DNA of 30,863 nt from a virus: positions 1 through 30,863 of IMG/VR virus record IMGVR_UViG_3300048067_000077. One strand, given 5' to 3'. Shown here one piece after another: positions 12,120-20,150 of this stretch. Positions within the stretch are counted from its first letter, which is position 1, and the number at the start of each line of letters is the position of its first letter. The translations under genes and the position numbers were made by a program. Below the pieces are notes generated by a model. The model did no database searches. It saw nothing but the letters and a program-made list of their open reading frames with translations, and was not told the origin of the DNA.

Positions 12120-13119
12120 CTATTTTTCTCCATTCGTTAAATCGGACTTTTGCTTCTAGTCCTTTATATGTGTTATTGTCTATTAGTTTTTTTATGTCTT
12201 TTACTCCAGACACAACCATTTCGTTGATGTCTTTCTGTTTTATTTGTTCTGGAAACAAACAAACAGAATAATCATCTTCTATGAAACTTCTAATTCTTTT
12301 TACTATTTCCCTATTTCTTGGTTCATTATCTGGTATCAAAGTTACACTATTCTTTTTATCAATTCTTAAATCAGAGTGTGCAGTTGCAATACAATTATCT
12401 AAAAATAAACTATCAATAGGCCCTTCTACCACATAAACCCTTTTATTCCAATCAACACTATCTAAACCATATAATTTTTTATCATCTGATAATCTTATAG
12501 TCAGATACTTCGGTTCTTCTTTACCAAATGCACGACCTTGTAGTGCAAACATTTTATTACTCTTATCTAAAAAAGGTATCACGAATCTAGGGTGATCACC
12601 CTTTAAAGATGGAAACTTGTTCGGTGCAAATGTGTTGACCCACTCATAGAATTTGTTGCAGAAAAACAACTTGTAATGAAAACGACTTTGAATATGTCTA
12701 TTTCTGACCCATTTAGTTACTGGGTGGTCTGGACTAAGTTGTGAAATTTTCTTGAGTTTTTTGAGTGGAGAGTCCCCTTTTAAAAATACTGATTTAGATA
12801 AATTCAAATCTTTTTTTTTATCGTCTGATTGTATATATACATTCTTATTTTTATAGATTTCAAATGTATATTCTTTGTGCAAATCACTATTTACATATCT
12901 TAATAGACTACCAAAGTCAGTAGATTTCTCACAATTATGACATTTATAAACATAAAATGTCTTATTGAGTATCAGATAACCTCTAGCTTTAGTTTTAGAC
13001 TTTTCTGAATCACCACAGTATGGACATCTGAAATTATATAAATTACCAGATTTCTTTTTAAACTGTGATAACTTTGAAGATAAAAGACCAATATATTTTG
13101 TATCAACGAAAGTGTTCAT
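12112..13119 (-). CDS. 61: DNA primase, T4 gp61 type
   Basis: The 335-residue protein has an N-terminal zinc site (CPYC at 32-35 and CHNC at 60-63) followed by a Toprim core: VYVVEGPIDSLFL with Glu232 and Asp236, and TLIPDNEPRNRE around Asp264. The middle section FVIPFLDKSNKMFALQGR is the usual lead-in. It makes RNA primers at the fork, working with the replicative helicase (not in this window). It has its own consensus sigma-70 promoter ending eight bases before the ATG, and is followed by the ribonucleotide reductase gene, so DNA synthesis and precursor supply are co-expressed. Confidence 0.9.
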   Translation of the reverse strand: MNTFVDTKYIGLLSSKLSQFKKKSGNLYNFRCPYCGDSEKSKTKARGYLILNKTFYVYKCHNCEKSTDFGSLLRYVNSDLHKEYTFEIYKNKNVYIQSDDKKKDLNLSKSVFLKGDSPLKKLKKISQLSPDHPVTKWVRNRHIQSRFHYKLFFCNKFYEWVNTFAPNKFPSLKGDHPRFVIPFLDKSNKMFALQGRAFGKEEPKYLTIRLSDDKKLYGLDSVDWNKRVYVVEGPIDSLFLDNCIATAHSDLRIDKKNSVTLIPDNEPRNREIVKRIRSFIEDDYSVCLFPEQIKQKDINEMVVSGVKDIKKLIDNNTYKGLEAKVRFNEWRKIDA

Positions 13120-13127
13120 AGATAAAC

Positions 13128-13156
13128 ATTATATACCATAATTAAAAGATTGTCAA
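13128..13156 (-). promoter_or_regulatory. Consensus sigma-70 promoter of the primase-RNR operon
   Basis: Minus strand: TTGACA (13156-13151), 17-base spacer, TATAAT (13133-13128), perfect consensus. The start codon lies only eight bases past the -10 box, so the mRNA leader would be one or two bases long; no Shine-Dalgarno site precedes the ATG. Confidence 0.8.
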
Positions 13157-13158
13157 TA

Positions 13159-13569
13159 CTATATTGCAAACATTATTACTTTGTGAAGAATAAATCCAGC
13201 GACTATTGAACCACCGATAATAATCCATCTCCACTTTTCTAATATACCTACCCTATTAGATAATTCTCTTTGAAGTTGATGAAATCTTTCAATATCATCT
13301 GAATTGTGTTTACTTATAACTGCTACTATTTCTTTATAATTTGATGTAACCCTTGAATGTAATTCTTGTATTTCTCTTTTTATTTCTTTTTCGTGTTTAA
13401 CTATTTCTTCTTCTTGTCTTCCAAGTTTTTCTTCGTGTACTGCAAGTATTTTGTTAATACAGTTTGATACATCTGTAAGTTTACTAATCGCAGTATCAAG
13501 GCGTGAGTGAATATGTTTCATATCACTCACATCCTTTTTAAGAAGTTCTAGTTCTGTTTTGATAGTCAT
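13159..13569 (-). CDS. Tail-anchored coiled-coil membrane protein
   Basis: The 136-residue protein is a long charged coiled coil (residues about 1-110; for example LAVHEEKLGRQEEEIVKHEK) ending in one membrane helix (WRWIIIGGSIVAGFILHKVI). A C-terminal anchor leaves the coil in the cytoplasm, or in the periplasm if exported otherwise. Homologs with the LEKWRWxxxGG anchor recur in T4-like cyanophages, function unknown. A TATAAATA late promoter lies five bases upstream of the ATG; an internal ATG at 13521 with an AAGGA site is an alternative start. Neighbours are lysis-type membrane genes, so a lysis or envelope role is possible. Confidence 0.68.
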   Translation of the reverse strand: MTIKTELELLKKDVSDMKHIHSRLDTAISKLTDVSNCINKILAVHEEKLGRQEEEIVKHEKEIKREIQELHSRVTSNYKEIVAVISKHNSDDIERFHQLQRELSNRVGILEKWRWIIIGGSIVAGFILHKVIMFAI

Positions 13570-13574
13570 ACTTA

Positions 13575-13582
13575 TATTTATA
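13575..13582 (-). promoter_or_regulatory. T4-type late promoter (TATAAATA)
   Basis: Minus strand TATAAATA, the T4 late consensus read by gp55-bearing polymerase, immediately upstream of the coiled-coil membrane protein gene. Only five bases separate it from the ATG, so the message from it would be leaderless or start inside the gene. Confidence 0.5.
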
Positions 13583-13611
13583 AGTGTTCAAAAATTTGAC
13601 AACTTACATAA

Positions 13612-13633
13612 TTTGACTAAACAAACAGTCAAA
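13612..13633 (-). repeat. Stem-loop with 7-bp stem
   Basis: TTTGACT, an eight-base loop and AGTCAAA form a hairpin just past the stop of the small two-helix membrane protein gene. There is no U-tract after it, so it could be a weak terminator, an RNA stabiliser or a protein-binding site. Confidence 0.45.
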
Positions 13634-13640
13634 CAAATGA

Positions 13641-13826
13641 CTACCATTCAGACTTAACAATAGTCCAAACTCCGTATGCAATAGCAATGTAAGCAGCCCA
13701 AGTTATTAAACCTTGAAATAATAAACCAACAAGACCTACACCGACTAGCATTGCTCCATCCCAAGATGTTCTCTCTTGAACTCTATCACTAATCCATTCT
13801 CTAGCGTTTTGAATCCACTCTACCAT
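13641..13826 (-). CDS. Small two-helix membrane protein, 61 residues
   Basis: The protein begins MVEWIQNAREWISDRVQERT, then SWDGAMLVGVGLVGLLFQGL and ITWAAYIAIAYGVWTIVKSEW. An amphipathic N-terminal helix and two membrane helices are clear. The sequence (TSWDGxxLxGxGLxxL, then AAYxAIxYGxWT) matches a well-conserved small membrane protein of T4-like cyanophages by memory. Next to the DUF1353 gene (one-base gap) and the spanin-like pair it may be a holin, but no test of this is possible from sequence. Confidence 0.72.
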   Translation of the reverse strand: MVEWIQNAREWISDRVQERTSWDGAMLVGVGLVGLLFQGLITWAAYIAIAYGVWTIVKSEW

Positions 13827-13827
13827 C

Positions 13828-14421
13828 TTATTCTCCTATTTTTAAATTTCTTTTTCTATGTTTATTCCAAGCAAACCAACCACCAAGTCTTAGTGCCCAG
13901 TAGGCAAGATAGTTTAGAAAATAGAAACCATTTATTTCTATATTGATATCTCTGAAAATTTTATCTGCTTGTTTTTGGTCAACCATCAACAAAGAACTTT
14001 GTTGTAAAGCAGGTTTCAGAGCTGCATATTTATAAGCATAATCGTGGATTAAACCACCTAAAAGTAATACCCCAACTGGTGATAAAAAAGTTGCTAAAAA
14101 CTTAGGTACACTTGCACCATCAAAAGAAAAACCTTTTGGTATTACATATTTAACACCATTTAGTTGGTAATGAAAATCTTTTGAAATTTCCCATCTTCTA
14201 CTACCTAATAACCACATCAATATTGCACCCCAAAAACCTTTATCTCTAGTTGCGATTCTAATCGGTTTCATATGAGGGTACTCATCATATTTAAAATTGA
14301 CTCTCCATTTATTAATTTGTTTTTTGTCTACAATGTTTATTATACAACCAATGATTATTAGTGCAATAACAACTGCCCATTGCCAAAATTGTTCTGCAAG
14401 TGATAATATCATTTCCATCAT
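13828..14421 (-). CDS. DUF1353-family membrane-anchored protein
   Basis: The 197-residue protein has an N-terminal membrane helix (about residues 14-31, QWAVVIALIIIGCIINIV) and a DUF1353 domain. The diagnostic run is YVIPKGFSFDGASVPKFLAT, then LLLGGLIHDYAYKYAAL, then QKQADKIFRDINIEING. The conserved Asp of FDGASVP and the His-Asp of IHDY suggest a hydrolase-like active site, but the family has no known activity. DUF1353 genes recur in phage lysis modules. It overlaps the lipoprotein gene by 4 bases and is followed after one base by the small membrane protein. Confidence 0.8.
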   Translation of the reverse strand: MMEMILSLAEQFWQWAVVIALIIIGCIINIVDKKQINKWRVNFKYDEYPHMKPIRIATRDKGFWGAILMWLLGSRRWEISKDFHYQLNGVKYVIPKGFSFDGASVPKFLATFLSPVGVLLLGGLIHDYAYKYAALKPALQQSSLLMVDQKQADKIFRDINIEINGFYFLNYLAYWALRLGGWFAWNKHRKRNLKIGE

Positions 14422-14768
14422 TTCTTTTCCTTAGATTCATAATACTCTTTGTATGACTTAATTATTTCTGATTTCTTTTTTAGATTGTTTCGTATTTGTG
14501 CAAAGTTTTTTGCAATAAGTTGATAATCATTATCTGTAAGACCAAATAATACTGGGTCAATACCTTGTTCTTCAAGTTTTTTAAACACTTCTTCTGCATT
14601 GTTTGATGTGATAACAATCCACTTGAGTGGTTCAAGTTTAGGTAATATTGGTTCTTCTAAATTAAGAGGCTGTCTTTCAACCTCTGTTGAAAAGATTTCT
14701 AATTTCTTAATACTAGAACAACTTGATACAGTAAATAAAAGGAGAAAAATTAGACTAATACGATACAT
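14418..14768 (-). CDS. Lipoprotein, candidate outer-membrane spanin subunit (o-spanin-like)
   Basis: The 116-residue protein begins with a lipoprotein signal, MYRISLIFLLLFTVSSC, with the lipidated Cys at residue 17 followed by SS (outer-membrane sorting expected). The mature part has a proline-rich stretch (LEEPILPKLEPLKWIVIT), then NAEEVFKKLEEQGIDPVLFG, LTDNDYQLIAKNFAQIRNNL and a helical tail. It overlaps the upstream i-spanin-like gene by 14 bases, the arrangement of Rz/Rz1 pairs. The mature protein is larger than classical Rz1, so the spanin assignment is inference from arrangement. Confidence 0.68.
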   Translation of the reverse strand: MYRISLIFLLLFTVSSCSSIKKLEIFSTEVERQPLNLEEPILPKLEPLKWIVITSNNAEEVFKKLEEQGIDPVLFGLTDNDYQLIAKNFAQIRNNLKKKSEIIKSYKEYYESKEKK

Positions 14769-15228
14769 AATTTGGATTCGCTATACTTGGACATTCGGTG
14801 TTGATTTCACTTTTTTTAGTTGCCATCAACTCTTTTTCTGTTAGTGGTGAACCAGATGAAATCTCAACGCATCGCAACGCATTTGCAGTTGCTTTGTTAA
14901 TTATTCTTTGAATTGCTTTATCTTTTGCAATCGCAGTTTTACCAAAATCTCTACCACCTTTATTAAATCTATTATCTAGGTCACTTAATTCTTTTTGTAG
15001 ATTATTTGATAAAATAGTAAGTTTTTTATTTGTTTCTATAATTGATTGAAAATCTTGTTTTTGTTGTTCTATGACTTGTTTTTGTGATTCTACACTTTGT
15101 TCTAATAACACATTATTTGCTTTGAGTACAGCATTATCTGCACGAAGCTTGTAAACATATGCAACTGCACCACCTATACCAACAACCATAATAATAGTAA
15201 TAGCCATTTTTGCATAACCAAATATCAT
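14755..15228 (-). CDS. Rz-like inner-membrane spanin candidate (i-spanin)
   Basis: The 157-residue protein has an N-terminal anchor (ITIIMVVGIGGAVAYVYKL, about residues 10-28), a long coiled coil (VLLEQSVESQKQVIEQQKQD) and a C-terminal part with KAIQRIINKATANALRCVEI and a second Cys near the end (NTECPSIANPNYVSY). Anchor plus periplasmic coil plus Cys is the shape of phage Rz proteins that fuse inner and outer membranes at the end of infection. The lipoprotein gene next door overlaps it. With the two cell-wall hydrolases it completes a Gram-negative lysis set. Confidence 0.75.
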   Translation of the reverse strand: MIFGYAKMAITIIMVVGIGGAVAYVYKLRADNAVLKANNVLLEQSVESQKQVIEQQKQDFQSIIETNKKLTILSNNLQKELSDLDNRFNKGGRDFGKTAIAKDKAIQRIINKATANALRCVEISSGSPLTEKELMATKKSEINTECPSIANPNYVSY

Positions 15229-15915
15229 TTATCTAAACTCCGAATCAGATAAACCTCTAATTAATTTTAAAAAATTTTTAATTTGACTATTAGGAACATC
15301 TAATGTATCTGTTCCTATTTGTATCATCATTTTTTTACCACCAAATCTATCATCATCAAAAGATAATCTAACTCCACCTCTCATATATCTGTTTTCATCA
15401 AGTTCAAATCCTTCTTTAACTTTCATTCCCATTTTTTTTCGTAATGCATCTATTTCTTTTTTAATTGCATTTTGTTTAGGTGAACCACCAAGAGTTCTTA
15501 ATGCTTTATTTGTTAATTTAAGAAGTTGTAATCTTTGTTCTGGTGTTCCCTTTCCACCAAAAAACTTATCACTGTCATATTTTTCATCTACAAAATCTTC
15601 CATTCTAATTTTACCAAGTTTGTTTATATCAGATGCTTTATAATTGTGTTTTAACATAAGTCTTGACATTGCCATTGTACTAACAAAAGGTATATCTGCT
15701 TTATATAATTGAATTAAACCATCTTTATTTGAATCAATCTTATCAAATATTTTCATCAAAGGTGTTGGATTAATCTTTTTACCTTTTAAAGGTTCATATG
15801 CTTTTCTAAGTTTGTTAATCATATCATTACTAAATTTAGCTGCATTTAAATCAGCCATAGGTTTAGTAGTTAAATCTGCATAAGGAAAATTGTAATATTC
15901 TTTAAACTTTTTCAT
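15229..15915 (-). CDS. Virion/internal-type protein with an EF-hand-like loop
   Basis: The 228-residue protein begins MKKFKEYYNFPYADLTTKPM, a relaxed form of the capsid-targeting leader seen in its neighbours, though without the I/L-x-E cleavage site. Residues 61-72 (DSNKDGLIQLYK) resemble an EF-hand loop but have Lys instead of Glu at position 12. The rest is helical and basic (KKEIDALRKKMGMKVKEGFE), and the end (GGVRLSFDDDRFGGKKMMIQ) is beta-rich. It sits in the structural/internal gene block. Function unknown. Confidence 0.6.
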   Translation of the reverse strand: MKKFKEYYNFPYADLTTKPMADLNAAKFSNDMINKLRKAYEPLKGKKINPTPLMKIFDKIDSNKDGLIQLYKADIPFVSTMAMSRLMLKHNYKASDINKLGKIRMEDFVDEKYDSDKFFGGKGTPEQRLQLLKLTNKALRTLGGSPKQNAIKKEIDALRKKMGMKVKEGFELDENRYMRGGVRLSFDDDRFGGKKMMIQIGTDTLDVPNSQIKNFLKLIRGLSDSEFR

Positions 15916-15921
15916 ATCAAC

Positions 15922-17805
15922 CTACGCAAACTTCACTTGTTTCATTGCAAACTTTTGTAACTTTAAAAAGTCAGTAATTGTTCCGTTCATCAATTTTTCT
16001 ATTTTCTTTTTATTATCTGGTTTTACTGCATCATATACTTTCATAATTGCATTTGCAGTAAACAAGTCAACAGTTGCCTGTTTGTCTTTAAACTTAACTT
16101 TTTGATTTTGTTTTCTTTTCACAATGTTTTGTAAAACTTTTAAATTAGTTTCCACAAGTTCGTGTTCGTTTCCAAAGTCATTTACTTTTTCTAGAATAGA
16201 TGCAGTAAATGTTGTTTGAATTTCTAGTTCTTCTTTCAACCTTTTATTTAACATTCTATCTTCTTGTGGTATTTGATCTAGTTGAGGGGGATTTAATTCA
16301 GTAGGACTACCCATTGATGATTTACCAATAACTGTTCTTCCAAAATCGTTTACTTGTTTTTTACTACCTTTAACTCTTACATATTTTCCTAAGAGTGCAG
16401 CTTTTAAACCTAAACCCTTTGCACCATTAAATACTTTAAGTCCCATAACACTATCTTTTGTTTTAAGTGTCATAACTTCTTCTGTTATTTCCATTGTTTC
16501 TTCCTTGACTGTGTGTTCGTATGCTGGTTGTATTGCTAATAAACCTTGTTTAGATTTAGGAACATTCATCATTTTAATTGCAATTTGTTTTGCTTGGTTT
16601 ATGTCTTTTACTTTATTTAAAGGAATTTCTACTTTCTTACCACCATAAAATGCAAGAAATCCAGCTAGTTTTTTCTCATTCATCATAGGTTCTTCCTTGA
16701 ATGTAATTTGATTAGGGTCTGACACACCAAATTTTTTTAAGATTGCATCTATTTTACTAGGATTAATTTTCATCTTTATAGGGTCATACTCACCCTTACC
16801 AGCCCTACCAGTACCTAATTTAATTGGTTTAACACCCATATTCATAAGTGTTTTAACTAACAACATTGCAGTTCTGTCATTAGTAAAATCTGCAAGTCTA
16901 TTTAAGATAACACTTCTTGGGTCAATTTTACTATATGCTTTCTTTTGTTTTTTATATGGAAAGTCATCCAATCTGCCTGGTGCATCATCTAATTCACCAG
17001 CAAGTGCAGCTATATCATCACCTAATTCATCATCTGGAATATGTGTATCTACAAAATCATATGCTTGTTTTGCATTAGGTTTTTTCTTAAAAAACTTAGT
17101 TAATTCATAACCAGATTTGTTTGATACTTCTGGGTTTCTATTGAAAATACCACTAGACATAGTTCCTTCTGTAATCTCTTCTACAACTTTTGCACTTTTA
17201 AAACCTATGAAGTTTTTTATATCAGCAACTTCTCTACCAATATCAACATTTTTACCACCATCAAGTGTTACTGAATCATCACTCATATTCTGTGTTATTT
17301 TGATTCGCTGATTTGGTCTACTCTTTTTGTTAATTAGATTTATATGGTTTACAATTTTTTGTATATCTCTGTCAACATTTCCTCTATTAAGTTTTATCTC
17401 TACTTTTTTCATTTCTTCAAGTTCAACTTCTTCTGCAAGAGACCAACCTTTTGATGTGTATTGTTTCAAATCTTTTTTATCAACTACGATAACTTTATTA
17501 TTTTTTACAACCATAACTTCTTTACTAGGATTAATTAATTGTCTAGGTTGTTTTACTTTTTCATCAAGTTCAACTTCTTCTGAAACTCTTCTTGCTTCCC
17601 TTTGTTTCAGTATTCTTTGAACAAATTTCTTTGCAATAGATGTTCTACCATCATATAATTTTTTCTTTTTCTTTTTCATAGCAACTGTTGGGTCATCACC
17701 AGTGGCTGCAACACCAGCAGTAGATGTTGTCGGTGCATCTTCTTTTACATCTTTTTCTGGGAATCCAGTGAAAGGGTCTACTCTTACATATTTTTTCTTA
17801 TCCAT
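15922..17805 (-). CDS. Large modular virion-associated protein (627 residues)
   Basis: The protein joins several modules. The N-terminus (STAGVAATGDDPTVAMKKKK, then YDGRTSIAKKFVQRILKQRE) matches the opening of T4-like cyanophage structural proteins. Middle parts include KIVNHINLINKKSRPNQRIK and FVDTHIPDDELGDDIAALAG. The C-terminal module, NLKVLQNIVKRKQNQKVKFK then ATVDLFTANAIMKVYDAVKP, also recurs in cyanophages by memory. Acidic linkers with repeated EEVELxE motifs separate the modules and may be processing sites for the prohead protease. Charged residues dominate; no enzyme motif is visible. A role as prohead core or packaged internal protein is inferred. Confidence 0.65.
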   Translation of the reverse strand: MDKKKYVRVDPFTGFPEKDVKEDAPTTSTAGVAATGDDPTVAMKKKKKKLYDGRTSIAKKFVQRILKQREARRVSEEVELDEKVKQPRQLINPSKEVMVVKNNKVIVVDKKDLKQYTSKGWSLAEEVELEEMKKVEIKLNRGNVDRDIQKIVNHINLINKKSRPNQRIKITQNMSDDSVTLDGGKNVDIGREVADIKNFIGFKSAKVVEEITEGTMSSGIFNRNPEVSNKSGYELTKFFKKKPNAKQAYDFVDTHIPDDELGDDIAALAGELDDAPGRLDDFPYKKQKKAYSKIDPRSVILNRLADFTNDRTAMLLVKTLMNMGVKPIKLGTGRAGKGEYDPIKMKINPSKIDAILKKFGVSDPNQITFKEEPMMNEKKLAGFLAFYGGKKVEIPLNKVKDINQAKQIAIKMMNVPKSKQGLLAIQPAYEHTVKEETMEITEEVMTLKTKDSVMGLKVFNGAKGLGLKAALLGKYVRVKGSKKQVNDFGRTVIGKSSMGSPTELNPPQLDQIPQEDRMLNKRLKEELEIQTTFTASILEKVNDFGNEHELVETNLKVLQNIVKRKQNQKVKFKDKQATVDLFTANAIMKVYDAVKPDNKKKIEKLMNGTITDFLKLQKFAMKQVKFA

Positions 17806-18443
17806 TAAATTTCTCCTAATGCATCTTCTACTGATACTGGTTCAATATCATCCATACTTACAAAAATCTTACTATTACTATTAGTATGTAGGACTGCAAA
17901 AACTGGAACTCCTAATACTGTATCAGATGGTAATGTGTCCTCTAATGTTTCCACATCATCATCTTTTTTTAATAAAGGTATATCCTCATCATCATCTTTT
18001 ATAATATCGTTTGACAGTTTATAAACACCTTTTGGTAATTTACCATCAACTAAATCAACTTCTTCAGTAATCGTGTCATCTAGTTTAATATCATTTTCTT
18101 TTATAAACTTTAAAAATTCTCTTTCAAACATTTTAGGGTCAACACCCTCTTTGAATGTGTCCTTTAATAAAAAAAGTGCAGCTGCATAAGTTCCAACTTT
18201 AGAACCTAGTCCAGGCACTCTTGCAAAAATTCTTTTAATATTGAATACTAACTTGTGGAGAACAGTATATGCATTTCTTTCTTTGATTGTTGAAAGAGGT
18301 GTTGGTTTTGTTGTTCCAGGCACGACTTGTCGTAAACCTTTTTCGTTAATAATACCAAGTTTAAATGCATCAGTTTTTTCAAAAGGCGTTACTAATAATT
18401 TAATAAACCTATAAGTTACAAATAAATCTATCGCAGTTCCCAT
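17805..18443 (-). CDS. Conserved T4-like marine phage protein, structural block
   Basis: The 212-residue protein starts MGTAIDLFVTYRFIKLLVTP, then FEKTDAFKLGIINEKGLRQV, RNAYTVLHKLVFNIKRIFAR and KVGTYAAALFLLKDTF. That series is a well-conserved T4-like cyanophage protein of unknown function. The second half has acidic low-complexity sequence (KDDDEDIPLLKKDDDVETLE) and a final beta-rich part (GVPVFAVLHTNSN). It overlaps the next gene by one base (TAATG). Position suggests assembly or virion function. Confidence 0.68.
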   Translation of the reverse strand: MGTAIDLFVTYRFIKLLVTPFEKTDAFKLGIINEKGLRQVVPGTTKPTPLSTIKERNAYTVLHKLVFNIKRIFARVPGLGSKVGTYAAALFLLKDTFKEGVDPKMFEREFLKFIKENDIKLDDTITEEVDLVDGKLPKGVYKLSNDIIKDDDEDIPLLKKDDDVETLEDTLPSDTVLGVPVFAVLHTNSNSKIFVSMDDIEPVSVEDALGEI

Positions 18444-18805
18444 TAAATATTCCTTAAAATACTTTCTACTTTTTCGTCATTCTCTATATTTTTTAACTCA
18501 CCTTCTGGAAGAATTTTTAAAAATTCCATAAATGGTTTTATATATTTCCATAACGAAGTTTCTAATTTAAATAATAAAAGTGTTGAACACGCATCTGCAC
18601 CAAAGACATTATTTAAAACAATTATGTGATTTAAAATCAATCGTTCTTTCAAAGGCCCATTGTCTTGATACTTTCTCAACAATCTCTTAATATATTTGAA
18701 TCTCTTCATATCATCAAGAAATTCTTTTTCATTATCCCCTTGAGGATTATTATAATGTTTCATCGCATACATCATAACATTATCAACAGTTATTTTCTCA
18801 AACAT
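18443..18805 (-). CDS. Conserved T4-like marine phage protein, 120 residues
   Basis: The protein begins MFEKITVDNVMMYAMKHYNN and continues EKEFLDDMKRFKYIKRLLRK, LKERLILNHIIVLNNVFGAD and LLLFKLETSLWKYIKPFMEF. These blocks match a small helical family found at this same position in T4-like cyanophage structural clusters, by memory. No enzyme motif is present. It is coupled to both neighbours by one-base overlaps. Function unknown; an assembly or neck-related role is possible. Confidence 0.7.
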   Translation of the reverse strand: MFEKITVDNVMMYAMKHYNNPQGDNEKEFLDDMKRFKYIKRLLRKYQDNGPLKERLILNHIIVLNNVFGADACSTLLLFKLETSLWKYIKPFMEFLKILPEGELKNIENDEKVESILRNI

Positions 18806-19236
18806 TATTTAATTTCGGCAGTGACCTTGAATTTTCCATTTTCTTTTTTTTCATAAACAAAATTAATGGAACGACCACCTTCAACTCTATGTGAAATACC
18901 ATCATCATTAACAAACTCATTGTGAGGTGTGTCAATGTCTTTACCAAATCTACCACCGAATTGTGTTAACGGTGCAGATATGTTTCCAGAATCTTCTACT
19001 ACATCAATATTTGGAAATGTTAATCCAATACTTGCAAGTCTTCTTCTCACAACACTAATAGTTTGTTCTGGTAACATATGATCCATTTCGGCAATACAAC
19101 CCAAAAATGAATTAAGTTTTCTAACAACACCATCATCAGACACATCAACCATATCGTGGTCGGAGTCGTGTTGTGCATTAGAGTTCGCAGGCTTCGGCCC
19201 TCGTAGTTCAGTAATATACTGTTTAAAATCTATCAT
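18805..19236 (-). CDS. Internal/virion protein with capsid-targeting leader
   Basis: The 143-residue protein begins MIDFKQYITE|LRGPKPANSN; the bar marks a predicted gp21-type cleavage after Glu10 (I-T-E). The first ten residues match the T4 internal-protein leader in spacing (M-x-x-F-x-x-(Y/F)-I-x-E). After a His/Asp-rich spacer (AQHDSDHDMVDVSDDG) come VVRKLNSFLGCIAEMDHMLP and VVRRRLASIGLTFPNI, conserved in T4-like cyanophages, and a beta-rich end (GGRSINFVYEKKENGKFKVT). It is likely packaged in or attached to the head. Function unknown. Confidence 0.68.
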   Translation of the reverse strand: MIDFKQYITELRGPKPANSNAQHDSDHDMVDVSDDGVVRKLNSFLGCIAEMDHMLPEQTISVVRRRLASIGLTFPNIDVVEDSGNISAPLTQFGGRFGKDIDTPHNEFVNDDGISHRVEGGRSINFVYEKKENGKFKVTAEIK

Positions 19237-19409
19237 TATGATTTCCCTAATTTATTTTTTTTCTTTGAACCATCAGCACGAGGAATTAAACCTCGTGCCT
19301 TTAGTCTTGCAAGAGCAGTGAAACCTATTTTTTCACCTCTCTTATATTTTTTCAACATAGTATCTAGATGGTCACCCATCTTTTTACTTTTCATCTTTAA
19401 GTCAGACAT
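19236..19409 (-). CDS. Small basic phage protein, 57 residues
   Basis: I start the gene at the ATG at 19409 ([20 protein letters not shown]), which forms TAATG with the preceding stop; the longer frame to 19466 adds a Cys-rich stretch read from the neighbour's coding strand. The body KYKRGEKIGFTALARLKARG then LIPRADGSKKKNKLGKS is strongly basic and recalls a short conserved T4-like cyanophage protein. It may bind DNA or act in assembly. No motif with a known function. Confidence 0.65.
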   Translation of the reverse strand: MSDLKMKSKKMGDHLDTMLKKYKRGEKIGFTALARLKARGLIPRADGSKKKNKLGKS

Positions 19410-19873
19410 TACTGAATGACAGTAGCAATACTTGTTGCGAAAGATGAAGTTGCAACTGCAGCCCAAGCAGTACCAGTATACATTAATGATACTGATTCAC
19501 CAGCGGCATCTAGTACAACAGTAGTACCAGAACCAACTGTGGCGGCAGGAGTTACAGTGATGTTATTACCAGCAGTAGTACAAATAATTGTCTTCAACTG
19601 ACCAGTTACACCAGCTGCAAGTGTTACAGTTACTGCACCACCAGATGAATCAACTGTTGAAACAGCAGTAGAAACTGAAACAGCAGTAGAAGTATTAGTT
19701 AGTGCTTCTGTACTGTTAGTTGCAATAAATGTTGGAATATAGTTAAATACATTCGCAGCTGAAATTTTCTTATTGATAGGTGTACCAGTTGGGTCATCTA
19801 CAATGTGAAATAAATCAGCAGTTGCGATACCAGACCCTAAGTCTGTTAACGCAGTAATTTTCTTATCAGCCAT
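19409..19873 (-). CDS. Beta-rich virion structural protein, 154 residues
   Basis: The protein begins [20 protein letters not shown] then [20 protein letters not shown], the opening shared by many phage tail-fibre-type and decoration proteins. The remainder is Thr/Val/Ala-rich beta sequence ([40 protein letters not shown]) with a C-terminal [17 protein letters not shown] like fibre end domains. It follows the repeat-bearing structural gene and a coiled-coil gene. A fibre or head-fibre part is likely; which one cannot be told. Confidence 0.72.
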   Translation of the reverse strand: MADKKITALTDLGSGIATADLFHIVDDPTGTPINKKISAANVFNYIPTFIATNSTEALTNTSTAVSVSTAVSTVDSSGGAVTVTLAAGVTGQLKTIICTTAGNNITVTPAATVGSGTTVVLDAAGESVSLMYTGTAWAAVATSSFATSIATVIQ

Positions 19874-19890
19874 ATTTTATCTCCTATGGT

Positions 19891-20127
19891 CTAAACCCCA
19901 GCAATAGTGTGGGGAATGTTACTGTCGGCATCAGAATTTTCATCTTTTCCGACATCAGTTTTCTCACCGAATTCATTACAAAGCGCTATGGCACCAGCGA
20001 TAGAGAATTTAGTTTGTTTCAACGACTCTACTTGTTTGAGTGCCTCTACAAGTTGATTCTCTACCTTTGATAATTCAACTTGTAATTCTTGTTTTCTCGT
20101 CTCAATATCTTTTAATTCCAAAGACAT
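19891..20127 (-). CDS. Coiled-coil protein of the structural block, 78 residues
   Basis: The first half (MSLELKDIETRKQELQVELS, KVENQLVEALKQVESLKQTK) is a strong coiled coil; the second (SIAGAIALCNEFGEKTDVGK) is less ordered and ends with an acidic tail. It lies between two structural genes with an AGGAGTATATT ribosome site. It may trimerise a fibre or act as an assembly chaperone; both are guesses. The codon use looks like its neighbours'. Confidence 0.6.
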   Translation of the reverse strand: MSLELKDIETRKQELQVELSKVENQLVEALKQVESLKQTKFSIAGAIALCNEFGEKTDVGKDENSDADSNIPHTIAGV

Positions 20128-20150
20128 AATATACTCCTATAATTTAGATT

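Noticed and set aside
12120-13158. Cobalamin riboswitch upstream of the B12-dependent reductase
   Set aside because: The reductase is translated from the primase message with an 8-base overlap, and no B12-box-like sequence is visible before the primase promoter.
14027-14034. Another TATAAATA on the minus strand
   Set aside because: It lies in the middle of the DUF1353 gene, about 200 bases from the next start codon; likely chance in AT-rich coding sequence.
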